From Rhabdaerophilum sp. SD176 (GTDB lineage: Bacteria > Pseudomonadota > Alphaproteobacteria > Rhizobiales > Beijerinckiaceae): a stretch of DNA of 64,000 bases. Shown here in pieces: positions 25,428-36,503 of the stretch. Within the stretch, counting starts at the first letter, position 1. Each line of letters opens with the position of its first letter. Below the pieces are notes generated by a model. The model saw only the letters and a program-made list of their open reading frames with translations. It was not told the origin of the DNA and searched no databases. A program made the position numbers and the translations under genes. The stretch covers positions 1 to 64,000 of the forward strand of contig NZ_JARJNS010000007.1 in the NCBI RefSeq assembly GCF_030143245.1, written 5' to 3'.

Positions 25428-26617
25428 CAGGCCCGTCGCCGCTGGCCGGCATCCGCGTTGTCGAATTCTCCCACATGGTCATGGGGCCGAGTTGCGGGCT
25501 GGTCCTTGCCGATCTCGGCGCCGATGTCATCAAGGTCGAGCCGGCCGGCGCCGGCGACAATACCCGCCGCCTTGCCGGGTCGGGCGCGGGCTTCTTCGTC
25601 AGCTTCAACCGCAACAAGCGCTCCATCGCGCTCGACCTGAAATCGCCGCGCGGCCTGGCGCTGGTCCGCCGCCTGATCGCATCGGCGGATGTGATGACCG
25701 AGAATTTCCGTCCCGGCGCGCTCGAGGCGCTCGGCCTCGGCTACGAAGCCCTGAAGGCCGAAAACCCCCGGCTGATCCATTGCTCGCTCAAGGGCTTCCT
25801 GACCGGCCCCTACGAGAACCGCGCCGCCCTCGATGAAGTGGTGCAGATGCTTGGCGGCCTCGCCTACATGACCGGTCCGCCCGGCCGCCCGCTCCGGGCC
25901 GGCGCCTCGGTGAACGACATCATGGGCGGCATGTTCGCGGCAATCGGCATCCTCGCCGCACTCCATGAGCGGCAGACCACCGGTCTCGGTCGCTCGGTGA
26001 AGGCGGGCCTGTTCGAGAACTGCATCTACCTCATGTCGACGCATATGATGCAATATGCCGTCACCGGCAAACCGGCCGCGCCGATGCCGAACCGGCTTGC
26101 CGCCTGGGCGGTCTATGATGTGTTCGATGTCGCCGATGGCAGCCAGGTCTTTGTCGGTGTCGTTTCGGATACGCAATGGTCGGCCTTCTGCGCGGCTTTC
26201 GGGCTCGAGGACCTGCTGGCCGACCCGGCCCTCGCCACCAACCGCGACCGCGTGCTGGCGCGGGAGCGTTTCATGCCCCGCCTGCGCACGCTCTTCGCCG
26301 GCCGGTCACGAGCGGAGATCCTGGCCGAATGCGAGCGGATCGGCCTCCCCTTCGCGCCGATCAACCGCCCGGAAGACATGTTCGACGATCCCCATCTCAA
26401 CCATCCCGGCGCGATGGTGCCGGTGACGATCCCCGGCGGCGCCTCGGCCCGCGTACCGGCCCTGCCGCTCGAATTCGACGGCAAGCGCCCCGGCCTCCGC
26501 CACGACATCCCGAAAGCGGGCGAACAGGGAATCGCGCTCTGCCGCGAACTCGGCCTCGGCGAGGACGAGATCGAGGCCCTTCTCGTGGAAGGCGCGATGA
26601 CGGTCGCCCAGGCCTGA
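25424..26617 (+). CDS. Family III CoA-transferase (CaiB/BaiF type)
   Basis: A 397-residue CoA-transferase that moves CoA between acyl groups, usually from succinyl-CoA to a carboxylate. Conserved blocks: GIRVVEFSHMVMGPSCGLVL, LGADVIKVEPAGAGD, NRNKRSIALDLKSPRG and the catalytic Asp in ALDEVVQMLGGLAYMTG, the counterpart of the YDxxxQA motif of formyl-CoA transferase. Its start overlaps the lyase stop by 4 bp, so the pair is co-translated: CoA transfer to an acid, then cleavage by the lyase. Confidence 0.88.
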   Translation: MTGPSPLAGIRVVEFSHMVMGPSCGLVLADLGADVIKVEPAGAGDNTRRLAGSGAGFFVSFNRNKRSIALDLKSPRGLALVRRLIASADVMTENFRPGALEALGLGYEALKAENPRLIHCSLKGFLTGPYENRAALDEVVQMLGGLAYMTGPPGRPLRAGASVNDIMGGMFAAIGILAALHERQTTGLGRSVKAGLFENCIYLMSTHMMQYAVTGKPAAPMPNRLAAWAVYDVFDVADGSQVFVGVVSDTQWSAFCAAFGLEDLLADPALATNRDRVLARERFMPRLRTLFAGRSRAEILAECERIGLPFAPINRPEDMFDDPHLNHPGAMVPVTIPGGASARVPALPLEFDGKRPGLRHDIPKAGEQGIALCRELGLGEDEIEALLVEGAMTVAQA

Positions 26618-26640
26618 AACCCGATGAGCCTGAAACGCGA

Positions 26641-26663
26641 ACAGCCGGCGCGAGGCCGGCTGT
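26641..26663. terminator. Bidirectional terminator hairpin
   Basis: ACAGCCGGC-GCGAG-GCCGGCTGT is a perfect 9-bp stem between the convergent CoA-transferase and katG genes. Only a short T-containing tail follows on either side. Position and symmetry favour termination for both genes. Confidence 0.65.
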
Positions 26664-26688
26664 CCGATCTTCAGGGCTGGCGGCAGCC

Positions 26689-28944
<2,256 letters not shown>

Positions 28945-29068
28945 CTACCGGCCGGGGGTGACGGAATTTCGTCAGGTCGCGACGGAGGTCCGGAAGACTG
29001 GAACGCTTCTAGCAAGCCGGAACGATTAGATTAAGTTTTATTTTCTGATCGCTGTGATAAGTTTTGCT

Positions 29069-29965
29069 ATGCTCAATCTGACCCTGCGGCAGCTGCGTTA
29101 TTTCGAAGCCCTCGCCCGGCATGGCCATTTCGGCCGCGCGGCCGAGGCCTGCGCCATTTCCCAACCGGCCTTGTCGATGCAGATCCGCGAACTGGAGCAG
29201 GCGCTCGGCACCGGCCTGTTCGAACGCGGCGCGCGGCAGGTCCGGCTCACGGCCTTCGGCGAGGAAGTCGCGCAGCGGGCCCGCGATATCCTGCGCGCGG
29301 TCGACGAACTGGGCGATCTCGCCCGCGGCGCGCAGGAAGGCCTCGCCGGACGGCTGCGCATCGGCATCATCCCCACTGTCGCGCCTTATCTCCTGCCGCG
29401 GATCATCGCCGATCTGACGCGCGTTCACCCGGCGCTTGACCTGCATGTCCGCGAGACGATGACGCCCAAGCTGATCGAGGAACTGAACGAGGGCCGGCTC
29501 GACACGGCCATCGTGGCGTTGCCGGTCTCGGAAGCCTCGCTCGAGGAAGTGGCGTTGTTTTCGGAAAGCTTTGTACTGGTCCGGCCGGGCGATCAGGAAG
29601 GCCTGCCGGTGCCGGACCGGCGGCAATTGCCCGAAATGCGCCTGCTCCTGCTGGAGGAGGGCCATTGCTTCCGGGACCAGGCGCTTGCCTTCTGCCACAT
29701 GCCCTCGTCCCGCCCGCGGGAATGGCTGGATGGCTCGTCGCTATCCACGCTCGTGCAGATGGTCGGGGCCGGCATCGGCATCACGCTGATCCCGGAAATG
29801 GCGCTGGCGGTGGAAACGCGCTCGGCCCCGGTTTCCGTGGTGCGGTTCGAGGGCGAGCAGCCCTCGCGCACCATCGGCATGGTCTGGCGGCGCAAGAACC
29901 CGCTCGCGCCGCGCCTTGCCGGCATCGCGGCTCTGGTCAAGGACGCGGCGGCCAGCCCTGGCTAG
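29069..29965 (+). CDS. oxyR: Hydrogen peroxide sensor OxyR
   Basis: A 298-residue LysR-type activator. N-terminal HTH with ISQPALSMQIRELEQALG, and the redox pair Cys200 and Cys209 in GHCFRDQALAFC, the same nine-residue spacing as Cys199/Cys208 of E. coli OxyR. Peroxide forms a disulfide between them and switches on target genes. ATG at 29069 gives MLNLTLRQLRYFEALA; the in-frame GTG at 29054 is an alternative. The 169-bp divergent spacer to katG has AT-rich near-repeats (GATTAAGTTTTATT and GATAAGTTTTGCTAT) that could be its binding region, but no full four-part OxyR box can be read. Confidence 0.95.
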   Translation: MLNLTLRQLRYFEALARHGHFGRAAEACAISQPALSMQIRELEQALGTGLFERGARQVRLTAFGEEVAQRARDILRAVDELGDLARGAQEGLAGRLRIGIIPTVAPYLLPRIIADLTRVHPALDLHVRETMTPKLIEELNEGRLDTAIVALPVSEASLEEVALFSESFVLVRPGDQEGLPVPDRRQLPEMRLLLLEEGHCFRDQALAFCHMPSSRPREWLDGSSLSTLVQMVGAGIGITLIPEMALAVETRSAPVSVVRFEGEQPSRTIGMVWRRKNPLAPRLAGIAALVKDAAASPG

Positions 29966-29971
29966 GAGGCC

Positions 29972-31468
29972 TCAACCCGCCCGCGCCACGCCGATGAAGC
30001 GCTCGACTTCCTGCTGGACGATGCCCGAACTGCCGGCCACGCGCTCGGCGCTCTCGCGCACTTTCCGCGTCACCTCGTCGACCCGGCTCATCTTTTCCTG
30101 CAGCGAACCGAGCGAAGCCGTCACGCCGGCGGCATTGGAGGCCGCATCCTGCATCGTCCCGGAAATCTGCTGCGTCGTCGCATCCTGTTCCTCGATGGCC
30201 GCGGCGATCGAGGTCATGAACTGGTCGATCTCGACCACCCGGCCGACAATCACATCGATCCCGCCGGCCGAGGCCTTGGTCGCGCTCTGGACGGCCTGGA
30301 TCTGCTGGCGGATTTCCTCGGTGGCCGCTGCGGTCTGGGCGGCGAGGGTCTTCACTTCCTGCGCCACAACCGCGAAACCGCGTCCGGCCTCGCCGGCCCG
30401 TGCCGCCTCGATTGTCGCATTCAGCGCAAGCAGGTTGGTCTGCGAGGCGAGGCTTTCAATGAGCGTGATCACATCGCCGATCCGCAGGCTCGCCTCGGTG
30501 AGTTCGGCCATGCTCGCGCGTGATCCCTCGCCGGACTGGCGGACCGCGCCGAGCGCCTCGCTCGTGCTCTGGACCTGATTGGCGATCTCGCCGATCGACC
30601 GCGACAATTCACTGATCGACAGCGCAAGGTTCGAGACATTCGCCGCCGCATCGCTGGCCGAGCGCGCCGCCTCCGCCATGCCGTCCTGCGCGGCATCGGC
30701 AATGCCCGACAGCCCTTCCGCCGCCTGCCGCATGTCGTTGGATTGCATCCCCGCATCCTCGAGCGTGCGGCGGATCGCCGGCTCGAAGCCATGGATCGCC
30801 TGTTCCAGCGCCTGCCGGCGCGCGCCTTCTTCCTGTTGCTGGCGGGCAACATCCTCGCCGAGCGCCTGCGCCTTGCGTCCGGCCTCGATCACGGCTTCCA
30901 TCGACGCCTTGCTGACGGCAAAGGCTCTTTCCAGCATCATGACGAGCAGGATCAAGGCTCCGGCTTCCACGATCAGGATCACCGCATGGACAATGACCCG
31001 GAGGAAATCCGCTCCGGCATTGAACACGGCGGCGGGCATCAGGAAATTCAGTCCGAGATGATGTACCGCGACGACCAGGGTGGCGGCGACGATGCTCGGC
31101 CAGCAGCACAGCCCGGCCACAAGACCGAGCGCCGCGAAGAAGGCCATATGGATATCCATCTGGTAGGCATGCCCGGACAGGACCCCCAGCAGCAGCATCA
31201 CCTGCCCCATCAGCGTCGTTGCCAGCAGGTTGCGCGTCCAGAGGGATTCCGGCCGCATCCGCAGGGTCAGCGTCGCGCCGACCAGCAGCACCAGGCTGGC
31301 CAGCGCCGGCAGGGTGCCGAATTCACGGGTGAACCCGATCAGCGTGACGAGCGCCAGCAGGGCGGCCTGCGCCCCGAGAATGTAGGCGGCGGAGATCCGG
31401 CGGATACCGGCCATGTCGAGCGCCGGGGTGATCGTGCCGGCGGAAGCATTCGGGGTCACGGGGTACAT
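29972..31468 (-). CDS. Methyl-accepting chemotaxis protein with six-helix membrane sensor
   Basis: A 498-residue receptor. Instead of a periplasmic sensor, the first about 190 residues form roughly six membrane helices with conserved-looking polar residues: HAYQMDIHMAFFAALGLVAG and LVVAVHHLGLNFLMPAAVF. There is no clear HAMP domain; a coiled linker leads to the methyl-accepting signalling domain with the tip [20 protein letters not shown]. The start at 31468 (MYPVTPNASAG) overlaps the small upstream gene by 13 bp; a longer frame to 31792 reads through that gene in the wrong register. It converges with oxyR. The His residues inside the membrane may bind metal, haem or a small ligand; ligand unknown. 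Confidence 0.88.
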   Translation of the reverse strand: MYPVTPNASAGTITPALDMAGIRRISAAYILGAQAALLALVTLIGFTREFGTLPALASLVLLVGATLTLRMRPESLWTRNLLATTLMGQVMLLLGVLSGHAYQMDIHMAFFAALGLVAGLCCWPSIVAATLVVAVHHLGLNFLMPAAVFNAGADFLRVIVHAVILIVEAGALILLVMMLERAFAVSKASMEAVIEAGRKAQALGEDVARQQQEEGARRQALEQAIHGFEPAIRRTLEDAGMQSNDMRQAAEGLSGIADAAQDGMAEAARSASDAAANVSNLALSISELSRSIGEIANQVQSTSEALGAVRQSGEGSRASMAELTEASLRIGDVITLIESLASQTNLLALNATIEAARAGEAGRGFAVVAQEVKTLAAQTAAATEEIRQQIQAVQSATKASAGGIDVIVGRVVEIDQFMTSIAAAIEEQDATTQQISGTMQDAASNAAGVTASLGSLQEKMSRVDEVTRKVRESAERVAGSSGIVQQEVERFIGVARAG

Positions 31469-31758
31469 CCTGTGTAAAGATCGCCATTGAGAACGAGGAA
31501 GGCGCCGGCCGCATAAAGCCGTCGCACGAGATCGGGGCCATCCGCCGCCACCAGCAGCGTGCCGTCGAACCGGCCCCTTGCCAGCAGGCGGGCATCGGCC
31601 GTCGCGAGGATCTGCATGGCTTCGGCCTCGCCGCGCCAGGGCGGCGCGATCAGCAGCAGCGGCGTCGCCGCGCGCGGTATCGTCGCCACACCGAGCGGCA
31701 GGGCGAGGGCGACCAGGGCGCTGGCGAGAATCGACCGGAACCGGACATCGAGGGCCAT
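31456..31758 (-). CDS. Small predicted exported or membrane-anchored protein
   Basis: A 100-residue ORF. Residues 9-30 (SILASALVALALPLGVATI) form a signal peptide or single helix, followed by a compact alpha/beta-looking segment (ILATADARLLARGRFDGTLL, DGPDLVRRLYAAGAFLVLNG) with a C-terminal Cys. Its stop overlaps the start of the chemoreceptor by 13 bp, so the two are translationally coupled. No function is recognised; it may assist the receptor. Coding is supported by codon use and the coupling. Confidence 0.65.
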   Translation of the reverse strand: MALDVRFRSILASALVALALPLGVATIPRAATPLLLIAPPWRGEAEAMQILATADARLLARGRFDGTLLVAADGPDLVRRLYAAGAFLVLNGDLYTGCTP

Positions 31759-31763
31759 GCTTT

Positions 31764-31775
31764 CGGTCTAGACCG
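31764..31775. promoter_or_regulatory. Palindrome upstream of the small exported-protein gene
   Basis: CGGTCTAGACCG is a perfect 12-bp palindrome flanked by CTTT and GAAAG, ending 6 bp before the start codon at 31758. It may be an operator or a transcript-end hairpin for arsC-side transcripts; function not shown. Confidence 0.3.
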
Positions 31776-31854
31776 GAAAGGTTAATGCCCACTCACCATA
31801 AGGGTGATTCCGCATCATCAGAGCCTCGATGCGGGAGCGCGCACGGCCCGGCGG

Positions 31855-32289
31855 TTAACCGGTCCGACGGCCCTCAGCATCGATGAGCAACTCCCCGTCC
31901 TCCTTGCGGAACGGGCCCGGCGGCAGGCGGTCCAACAGGTCGAGCACGGTCTGGCTGGGCCGGCAGAGCTTAACCCCGCGCGGAGTACAGACGATCGGCC
32001 GGTTCACCAGCACCGGATGGACCAGCATCGCCGCGATCAGCGCCTCATCCGTCACGCCCGGGTCAAGCAGACCCAGCTCGGCCGCCGGCGATTTGGTCTC
32101 GCGCAGGGCCTTGCGCGGCGTGAGGCCGGCCGCGGCGAAGAGGCCGAGCAGCTGCGGCCGCGTCCAGCCCGTCTCGAGATAGGGAATGACCACCGGCGCA
32201 TACCCGGCCGCCTCGAGAATGGCCAGCACATTGCGGGATGTGCCGCAGGACGGGTTGTGGTGGATGACCACGGGAAAGGAGTCAGCCAT
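31855..32289 (-). CDS. arsC: Arsenate reductase (glutaredoxin-coupled ArsC)
   Basis: A 144-residue enzyme reducing arsenate to arsenite with glutathione/glutaredoxin. The active Cys15 lies in HHNPSCGTSRN, the family signature, and the arsenate-binding Arg residues are in LVNRPIVCTPRGVKLCRPS. Start at 32289 (MADSFPVV). It overlaps the aquaglyceroporin gene by 8 bp. Arsenite made here would leave through that channel. No arsR, arsB or acr3 is present in the window. Confidence 0.93.
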   Translation of the reverse strand: MADSFPVVIHHNPSCGTSRNVLAILEAAGYAPVVIPYLETGWTRPQLLGLFAAAGLTPRKALRETKSPAAELGLLDPGVTDEALIAAMLVHPVLVNRPIVCTPRGVKLCRPSQTVLDLLDRLPPGPFRKEDGELLIDAEGRRTG

Positions 32290-32950
32290 CGTTTGTCTCC
32301 TCGGCACCGGCCAGCCAGCTCTCGGCCTGCCAGGCGGCCAGCGCGCCGATCGCCTGCATGATCATAAAGGCCGGCACATCGGCCAGCGCGATACCCGCGA
32401 AACTCGGCGTGAAGGCGCGGGACAGCGTGACGGCAGGATTGGCGAAGGAGGTCGAGGCCGTGAACCAGTAGGCCCCCGTAATGACAAGGCCCACAATCAC
32501 AGCGACATTGCCCGCCTTGTGCCGGAGCGTCATCAGGATCGCCAGGACGAGGGTGAAGCTGGCCACGACTTCCGAGAACCAGAGCGCCGCTCCGGTGCGG
32601 GTGGCCCCGCCGGTCATCAGGGGTGCCATGCCGAACATCAGATGCGCTGCGACGGTTCCCGCCAGCCCGCCCAGGACCTGGGCGGCGATGTAGGGCGCCA
32701 GCCATCGGCCGGGCAATTCCTTGCGAAGCATGAAGACGAGGCTGACAACCGGGTTGAAATGCGCGCCTGAAACCGGACCGAACATCGTGATCAGCACGAC
32801 AAGCATCGCGCCGGTGGCCAGCGCATTGGCCATGAGCTGCACACCGACATCGCGGCTGAGCTGCGTCGCCATGATGCCGGATCCGATCACCGTGGCGACA
32901 AGCAGGGCGGTCCCCAGCGCCTCGGCAAAAAGCCGCGCCCGCAAAACCAT
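32282..32950 (-). CDS. MIP-family aquaglyceroporin, AqpS-like
   Basis: A 222-residue channel with six helices. The first half-helix carries NPV (SGAHFNPVVS) and the second NPA (SFANPAVTLSRAF). It lacks the aromatic/His filter of water-specific AqpZ, which suits passage of glycerol-like solutes or arsenite. In Sinorhizobium an AqpS channel next to arsC exports arsenite; this overlapping pair has the same logic. Start at 32950 (MVLRARLFAEALG); a longer start at 32983 is unlikely. It is distinct from aqpZ at 5672. Confidence 0.85.
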   Translation of the reverse strand: MVLRARLFAEALGTALLVATVIGSGIMATQLSRDVGVQLMANALATGAMLVVLITMFGPVSGAHFNPVVSLVFMLRKELPGRWLAPYIAAQVLGGLAGTVAAHLMFGMAPLMTGGATRTGAALWFSEVVASFTLVLAILMTLRHKAGNVAVIVGLVITGAYWFTASTSFANPAVTLSRAFTPSFAGIALADVPAFMIMQAIGALAAWQAESWLAGAEETNDG

Positions 32951-33019
32951 CGCTGAACTCCTCCTGACCGGCCCGGTTCCCATTCCGCTAGGCCCCCGAC
33001 TTGACGATCCGATGACAGG

Positions 33020-36000
33020 TCAGCCGCGCGGCGGCGGAGCGATGCCATGGTGGCGGCAGAAGTCTTCGAGCCGGTGGAACGCCGCCTCCTTGACCGGGCC
33101 ATAGCCGCGCAGATCCATCGGCGCCTCGGCCAGCGGCACCAACGCCGCCACGCCCCGTTCCGGCAAGGCGGCGATCCATTCCGCAATCCGCGCCTCGTAC
33201 CAGCCGATCAGCGCCCGCTCCATCCGCCGCTCAGGCGTGTGGCCGAACGGATCGAACAGCGTGCCACGCAGGCGCTTCATCGGCGCGAGCAGGCGGAAAG
33301 CACCCTGCATCCAGCCCCCGAAAGCGCGCTTGCGCGGCCGACCCCGCGCATCCGTGCCGCCCGGCAGCAGCGGCGGCGCGAGATGGTAGCGCAGGGTGAA
33401 ATCACCCTCGAAATCCCGGGCGATCTGCTCGGCAAACCCGCTTTTCGCATGAAGCCGCGCGACCTCGTATTCATCCTTGTAGGCCATCAGCTTGAAGAGG
33501 CTGCGCGCCACGGCCTCGGTCAGACGGGTGGAACCGAAGGGCGCTTCGGCCTGCCGCATCGCCTCGACCTGGCGGGCGAAACGGGCGGCATAGGCCGCGT
33601 TCTGGTAGGCGGTGAGGAAGTCAACGCGGCGCGAGACGAGGGATTCAGGCGTTTCCGGCGCAGGCCTTTCTGCGATCTCCAGCCGCTCAGGGCCAGCCAT
33701 CGCCATTCGTCCGAGCGTGAAGGCCTCGCGGTTTTGCGCCACCGCCACGCCGTTGAGCATGATCGCCCGCTCGATCGCCGGCAGGGAAAGCGGCAGCAGG
33801 CCCTGCTGCCAGGCCGCGCCGAACAGGATCATGTTGGCGAAGACCGCATCGCCCAGCCAGTGCTCGGCCAGCCGGTTGGCATCGAAGGCCTCGATCATCC
33901 CCTCGCCGGTCACGCGGGTGATCGCCGCCAGCCGCGCATCCACGGCAAGATCGGCATCCCGCCGCCGCACCACATCGCCGGTCGGCATCTCGGCAAGGTT
34001 CACCACGCCGCGCATCCCGGCTCGATAGGTGCCGGAGGCCTTGGGCGAGGAGGAGACGACGATATCGCCGCCGATCAGCGCATCCGCCGCGCCCTGGTCG
34101 ATCCGCACCTGCCGGAGATCCTCCGGCCGCGCCGCCAGCCGGAGATAGGAGAGCACGGGCCCGAATTTCTGCGCGAAACCGGTGAAATCGAGCACCGAAA
34201 CACCGCGCCCCTCGAGATGGGCGGCCATCGCGGCCACCGCCCCGATGGTGATGACGCCGGTGCCCCCGACCCCGGTAATCAGCACGTCCCAGCCCTGCGC
34301 AAGATCCGGCAGGACCGGCATCGGCAAGCTGCCGGCCTCGGGCAGCGCGCGCCCGGCCGGCTTGCGCCGCCGCCCGCCCTCCACCGTGACGAAGCTTGGG
34401 CAGAACCCGTCGAGGCAGGAGAAATCCTTGTTGCAATTGGAGAGGTTGATCTGCCGCTTGCGGCCGAACGGCGTCTCTTTCGGCTCGACGGAAAGGCAGT
34501 TCGACTGCACCGAGCAATCACCGCAGCCCTCGCAGACGAGATCATTGATCACCACGAACCGCGCCGGATCCGGCATCTGCCCGCGCTTGCGGCGGCGACG
34601 CTTCTCCGTGGCGCAGGTCTGGGCATAGATCAGCACGCTGACGCCGGGCACCTCGCGCAATTCGCGCTGGAGCGCATCCATCGCCTCGCGCGGATGGAGC
34701 GTCGTGCCGGCGGGAAAGGCGCCAGGCGCGAAAGCCTCGGGCGTATCGGAGACCACGGCGATGCGCTCCACCCCCTCCGCCCGGACGGAATGGGCGATGC
34801 CCTCGACCGAGATCGGCCCGTCCACCGGCTGGCCACCGGTCATCGCGACGGCATCGTTGAACAGGATCTTGTAGGTGATGGTTGCCCCGGCCGCGATGGC
34901 CTGCCGGATCGCCATCGAGCCGGAATGATACCAGGTGCCCTCGCCGAGATTCTGGAAAACATGGTTGTTGCCGGTGAAGCGCGACGAGGCCGCCCAGTTC
35001 ACACCTTCCCCGCCCATCTGGATCAGCGAGGAGGTGTCACGGTCCATCCAGCTCGCCATGAAATGGCAGCCGATTCCGGCCAGCGCCTTCGAGCCCTCCG
35101 GCACGCGGGTGGAAGTGTTGTGCGGGCAGCCGGAACAGAAAAACGGCGTGCGCGTTGCCCCGGCAATCTCCAGCACCCGCGCCGCCTGCGGCTGCAGGGC
35201 TGCAGCCCGCGCCGGCAGGCCGAGTTCCGGGAAGAAGCGGTCGAGCCGGCCGGCCACGATCGGCGCCAGCTGGCGGGGCGAGAGTTCGCCGGTCCAGGGG
35301 ATCAGACGATTTCCGTGTTCGTCATGCTTGCCGACCATGCGCTCCGGCTTGGCGGCGGGGGCATCGTAGAAATACTCCTTGAACTGGCTCTCGATAATGC
35401 CGCGCTTCTCCTCGACAACGAGGATCTCCTGCTTGCCCGTCACGAAGGCGAGCGCATCATGCAGCGGCAAGGGCCAGACCATACCCACCTTGTAGATGTC
35501 GATGCCCAGCCGCCGGCATTCCGCTTCGCCGAGGCCGAGCAGGCGAAGCGCTTCCATCAGATCGAGATGGGCCTTGCCGGTGGTGACAATGCCGAACCGG
35601 GCGCCGTGAATGTCATAGACCCGCCGGTCGATCGGATTGGCGCGGGCAAAGGCATAGACGGCGTGCTTCTTCGCCTCCATCCGCGCCTCGATCTGCGGGC
35701 CCGGCAGGTCCGGCCAGCGGTAATGCAGGCCGCCCGGCGGCGGCGTGAAATCCGGCGTCACGAAAACGCGCTCGGGTGGCAGCTCCACGCTGGCGCCGCT
35801 CTCCACGGTTTCCGAAATCGCCTTGAACCCCACCCACATCCCGGAGAACCGGCTCAGCGCATAGCCATAGGCGCCGAATTCCAGATACTCGGCCACCGAA
35901 GCCGGGTGCAGCGTCGGCATGAAGAAACTCATGAAGGCGACATCACTCTGGTGCGGCATCGAGGAGGAGACACAGCCATGGTCATCCCCCGCCACGACCA

Positions 36001-36445
36001 GCACGCCGCCATGCGGCGAGGCGCCATAGGCATTGCCATGCTTGAGCGCGTCGCCGGCCCGATCCACCCCCGGCCCCTTGCCATACCAGAGGCCGAACAC
36101 GCCCTGCACCTGCTTGCCCGGCTGCGTCTCGACCTGCTGCGACCCCAGAACGGCTGTCGCGGCGAGATCCTCGTTGACCGCAGGCAGGAACGCGATCCCG
36201 TGTTCGGCCACGAGATCCTTCGCGCGCCAGAGCTCCTGGTCGACGGCGCCGAGCGGCGAGCCGCGATAGCCCGAGACAAAGCCGGCCGTGTTCAGCCCTG
36301 CAGCCCGGTCGCGACGGGCCTGGTCGAGCAGGATCCGCACCAAAGCCTGCGTGCCGGTGAGGAAGACCCGGCCCTCGCGGGCGGTGTAGCGATCTTCCAG
36401 CCGATAGGCCTCCGGCCCGAATTCCTGCGGCGCGTGATGGTGCAT
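33020..36445 (-). CDS. Fused indolepyruvate ferredoxin oxidoreductase
   Basis: A 1141-residue fusion of the alpha and beta subunits. It oxidatively decarboxylates aryl pyruvates (indole-, phenyl- and p-hydroxyphenylpyruvate) to aryl-acetyl-CoA, reducing ferredoxin. N-terminal pyrimidine-binding part (TGTQALVRILLDQARRD, VSGYRGSPLGAVDQEL), TPP-binding part with FFCSGCPHNTSTRVPEGS, an iron-sulfur Cys cluster (LVCEGCGDCSVQSNCLSVEP, CNKDFSCLDGFC), and the C-terminal gamma-type domain (ITGVGGTGVITIGAVAA). ATG at 36445 follows GGGAGGG. The divergent Lrp gene probably regulates it. Its product with phenylpyruvate is phenylacetyl-CoA, the substrate of the paa genes 1 kb away. The big open frame on the opposite strand (33047-36529) is an artefact of codon bias. 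Confidence 0.92.
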   Translation of the reverse strand: MHHHAPQEFGPEAYRLEDRYTAREGRVFLTGTQALVRILLDQARRDRAAGLNTAGFVSGYRGSPLGAVDQELWRAKDLVAEHGIAFLPAVNEDLAATAVLGSQQVETQPGKQVQGVFGLWYGKGPGVDRAGDALKHGNAYGASPHGGVLVVAGDDHGCVSSSMPHQSDVAFMSFFMPTLHPASVAEYLEFGAYGYALSRFSGMWVGFKAISETVESGASVELPPERVFVTPDFTPPPGGLHYRWPDLPGPQIEARMEAKKHAVYAFARANPIDRRVYDIHGARFGIVTTGKAHLDLMEALRLLGLGEAECRRLGIDIYKVGMVWPLPLHDALAFVTGKQEILVVEEKRGIIESQFKEYFYDAPAAKPERMVGKHDEHGNRLIPWTGELSPRQLAPIVAGRLDRFFPELGLPARAAALQPQAARVLEIAGATRTPFFCSGCPHNTSTRVPEGSKALAGIGCHFMASWMDRDTSSLIQMGGEGVNWAASSRFTGNNHVFQNLGEGTWYHSGSMAIRQAIAAGATITYKILFNDAVAMTGGQPVDGPISVEGIAHSVRAEGVERIAVVSDTPEAFAPGAFPAGTTLHPREAMDALQRELREVPGVSVLIYAQTCATEKRRRRKRGQMPDPARFVVINDLVCEGCGDCSVQSNCLSVEPKETPFGRKRQINLSNCNKDFSCLDGFCPSFVTVEGGRRRKPAGRALPEAGSLPMPVLPDLAQGWDVLITGVGGTGVITIGAVAAMAAHLEGRGVSVLDFTGFAQKFGPVLSYLRLAARPEDLRQVRIDQGAADALIGGDIVVSSSPKASGTYRAGMRGVVNLAEMPTGDVVRRRDADLAVDARLAAITRVTGEGMIEAFDANRLAEHWLGDAVFANMILFGAAWQQGLLPLSLPAIERAIMLNGVAVAQNREAFTLGRMAMAGPERLEIAERPAPETPESLVSRRVDFLTAYQNAAYAARFARQVEAMRQAEAPFGSTRLTEAVARSLFKLMAYKDEYEVARLHAKSGFAEQIARDFEGDFTLRYHLAPPLLPGGTDARGRPRKRAFGGWMQGAFRLLAPMKRLRGTLFDPFGHTPERRMERALIGWYEARIAEWIAALPERGVAALVPLAEAPMDLRGYGPVKEAAFHRLEDFCRHHGIAPPPRG

Positions 36446-36467
36446 GAAGCCCTCCCGGTTTTTCGGA

Positions 36468-36503
36468 AGATCATGCCGGAACGGCGCGAAAGATCATGCC
36501 GGA
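36468..36503. promoter_or_regulatory. 13-bp direct repeat, Lrp operator candidate
   Basis: AGATCATGCCGGA occurs at 36468-36480 and again at 36491-36503, a 23-bp period, in the divergent spacer between the oxidoreductase and the Lrp gene. Overlapping it, CGCGAAA at 36484-36490 and TTTCGCG at about 36504-36510 form an inverted repeat. Lrp proteins bind such repeated or dyad sites as multimers. Confidence 0.5.

Noticed and set aside
31469-31792. N-terminal extension of the six-helix chemoreceptor
   Set aside because: The extension is Arg/Pro-rich, lies in the wrong register over the small exported-protein gene, and the membrane domain begins normally at the ATG at 31468.
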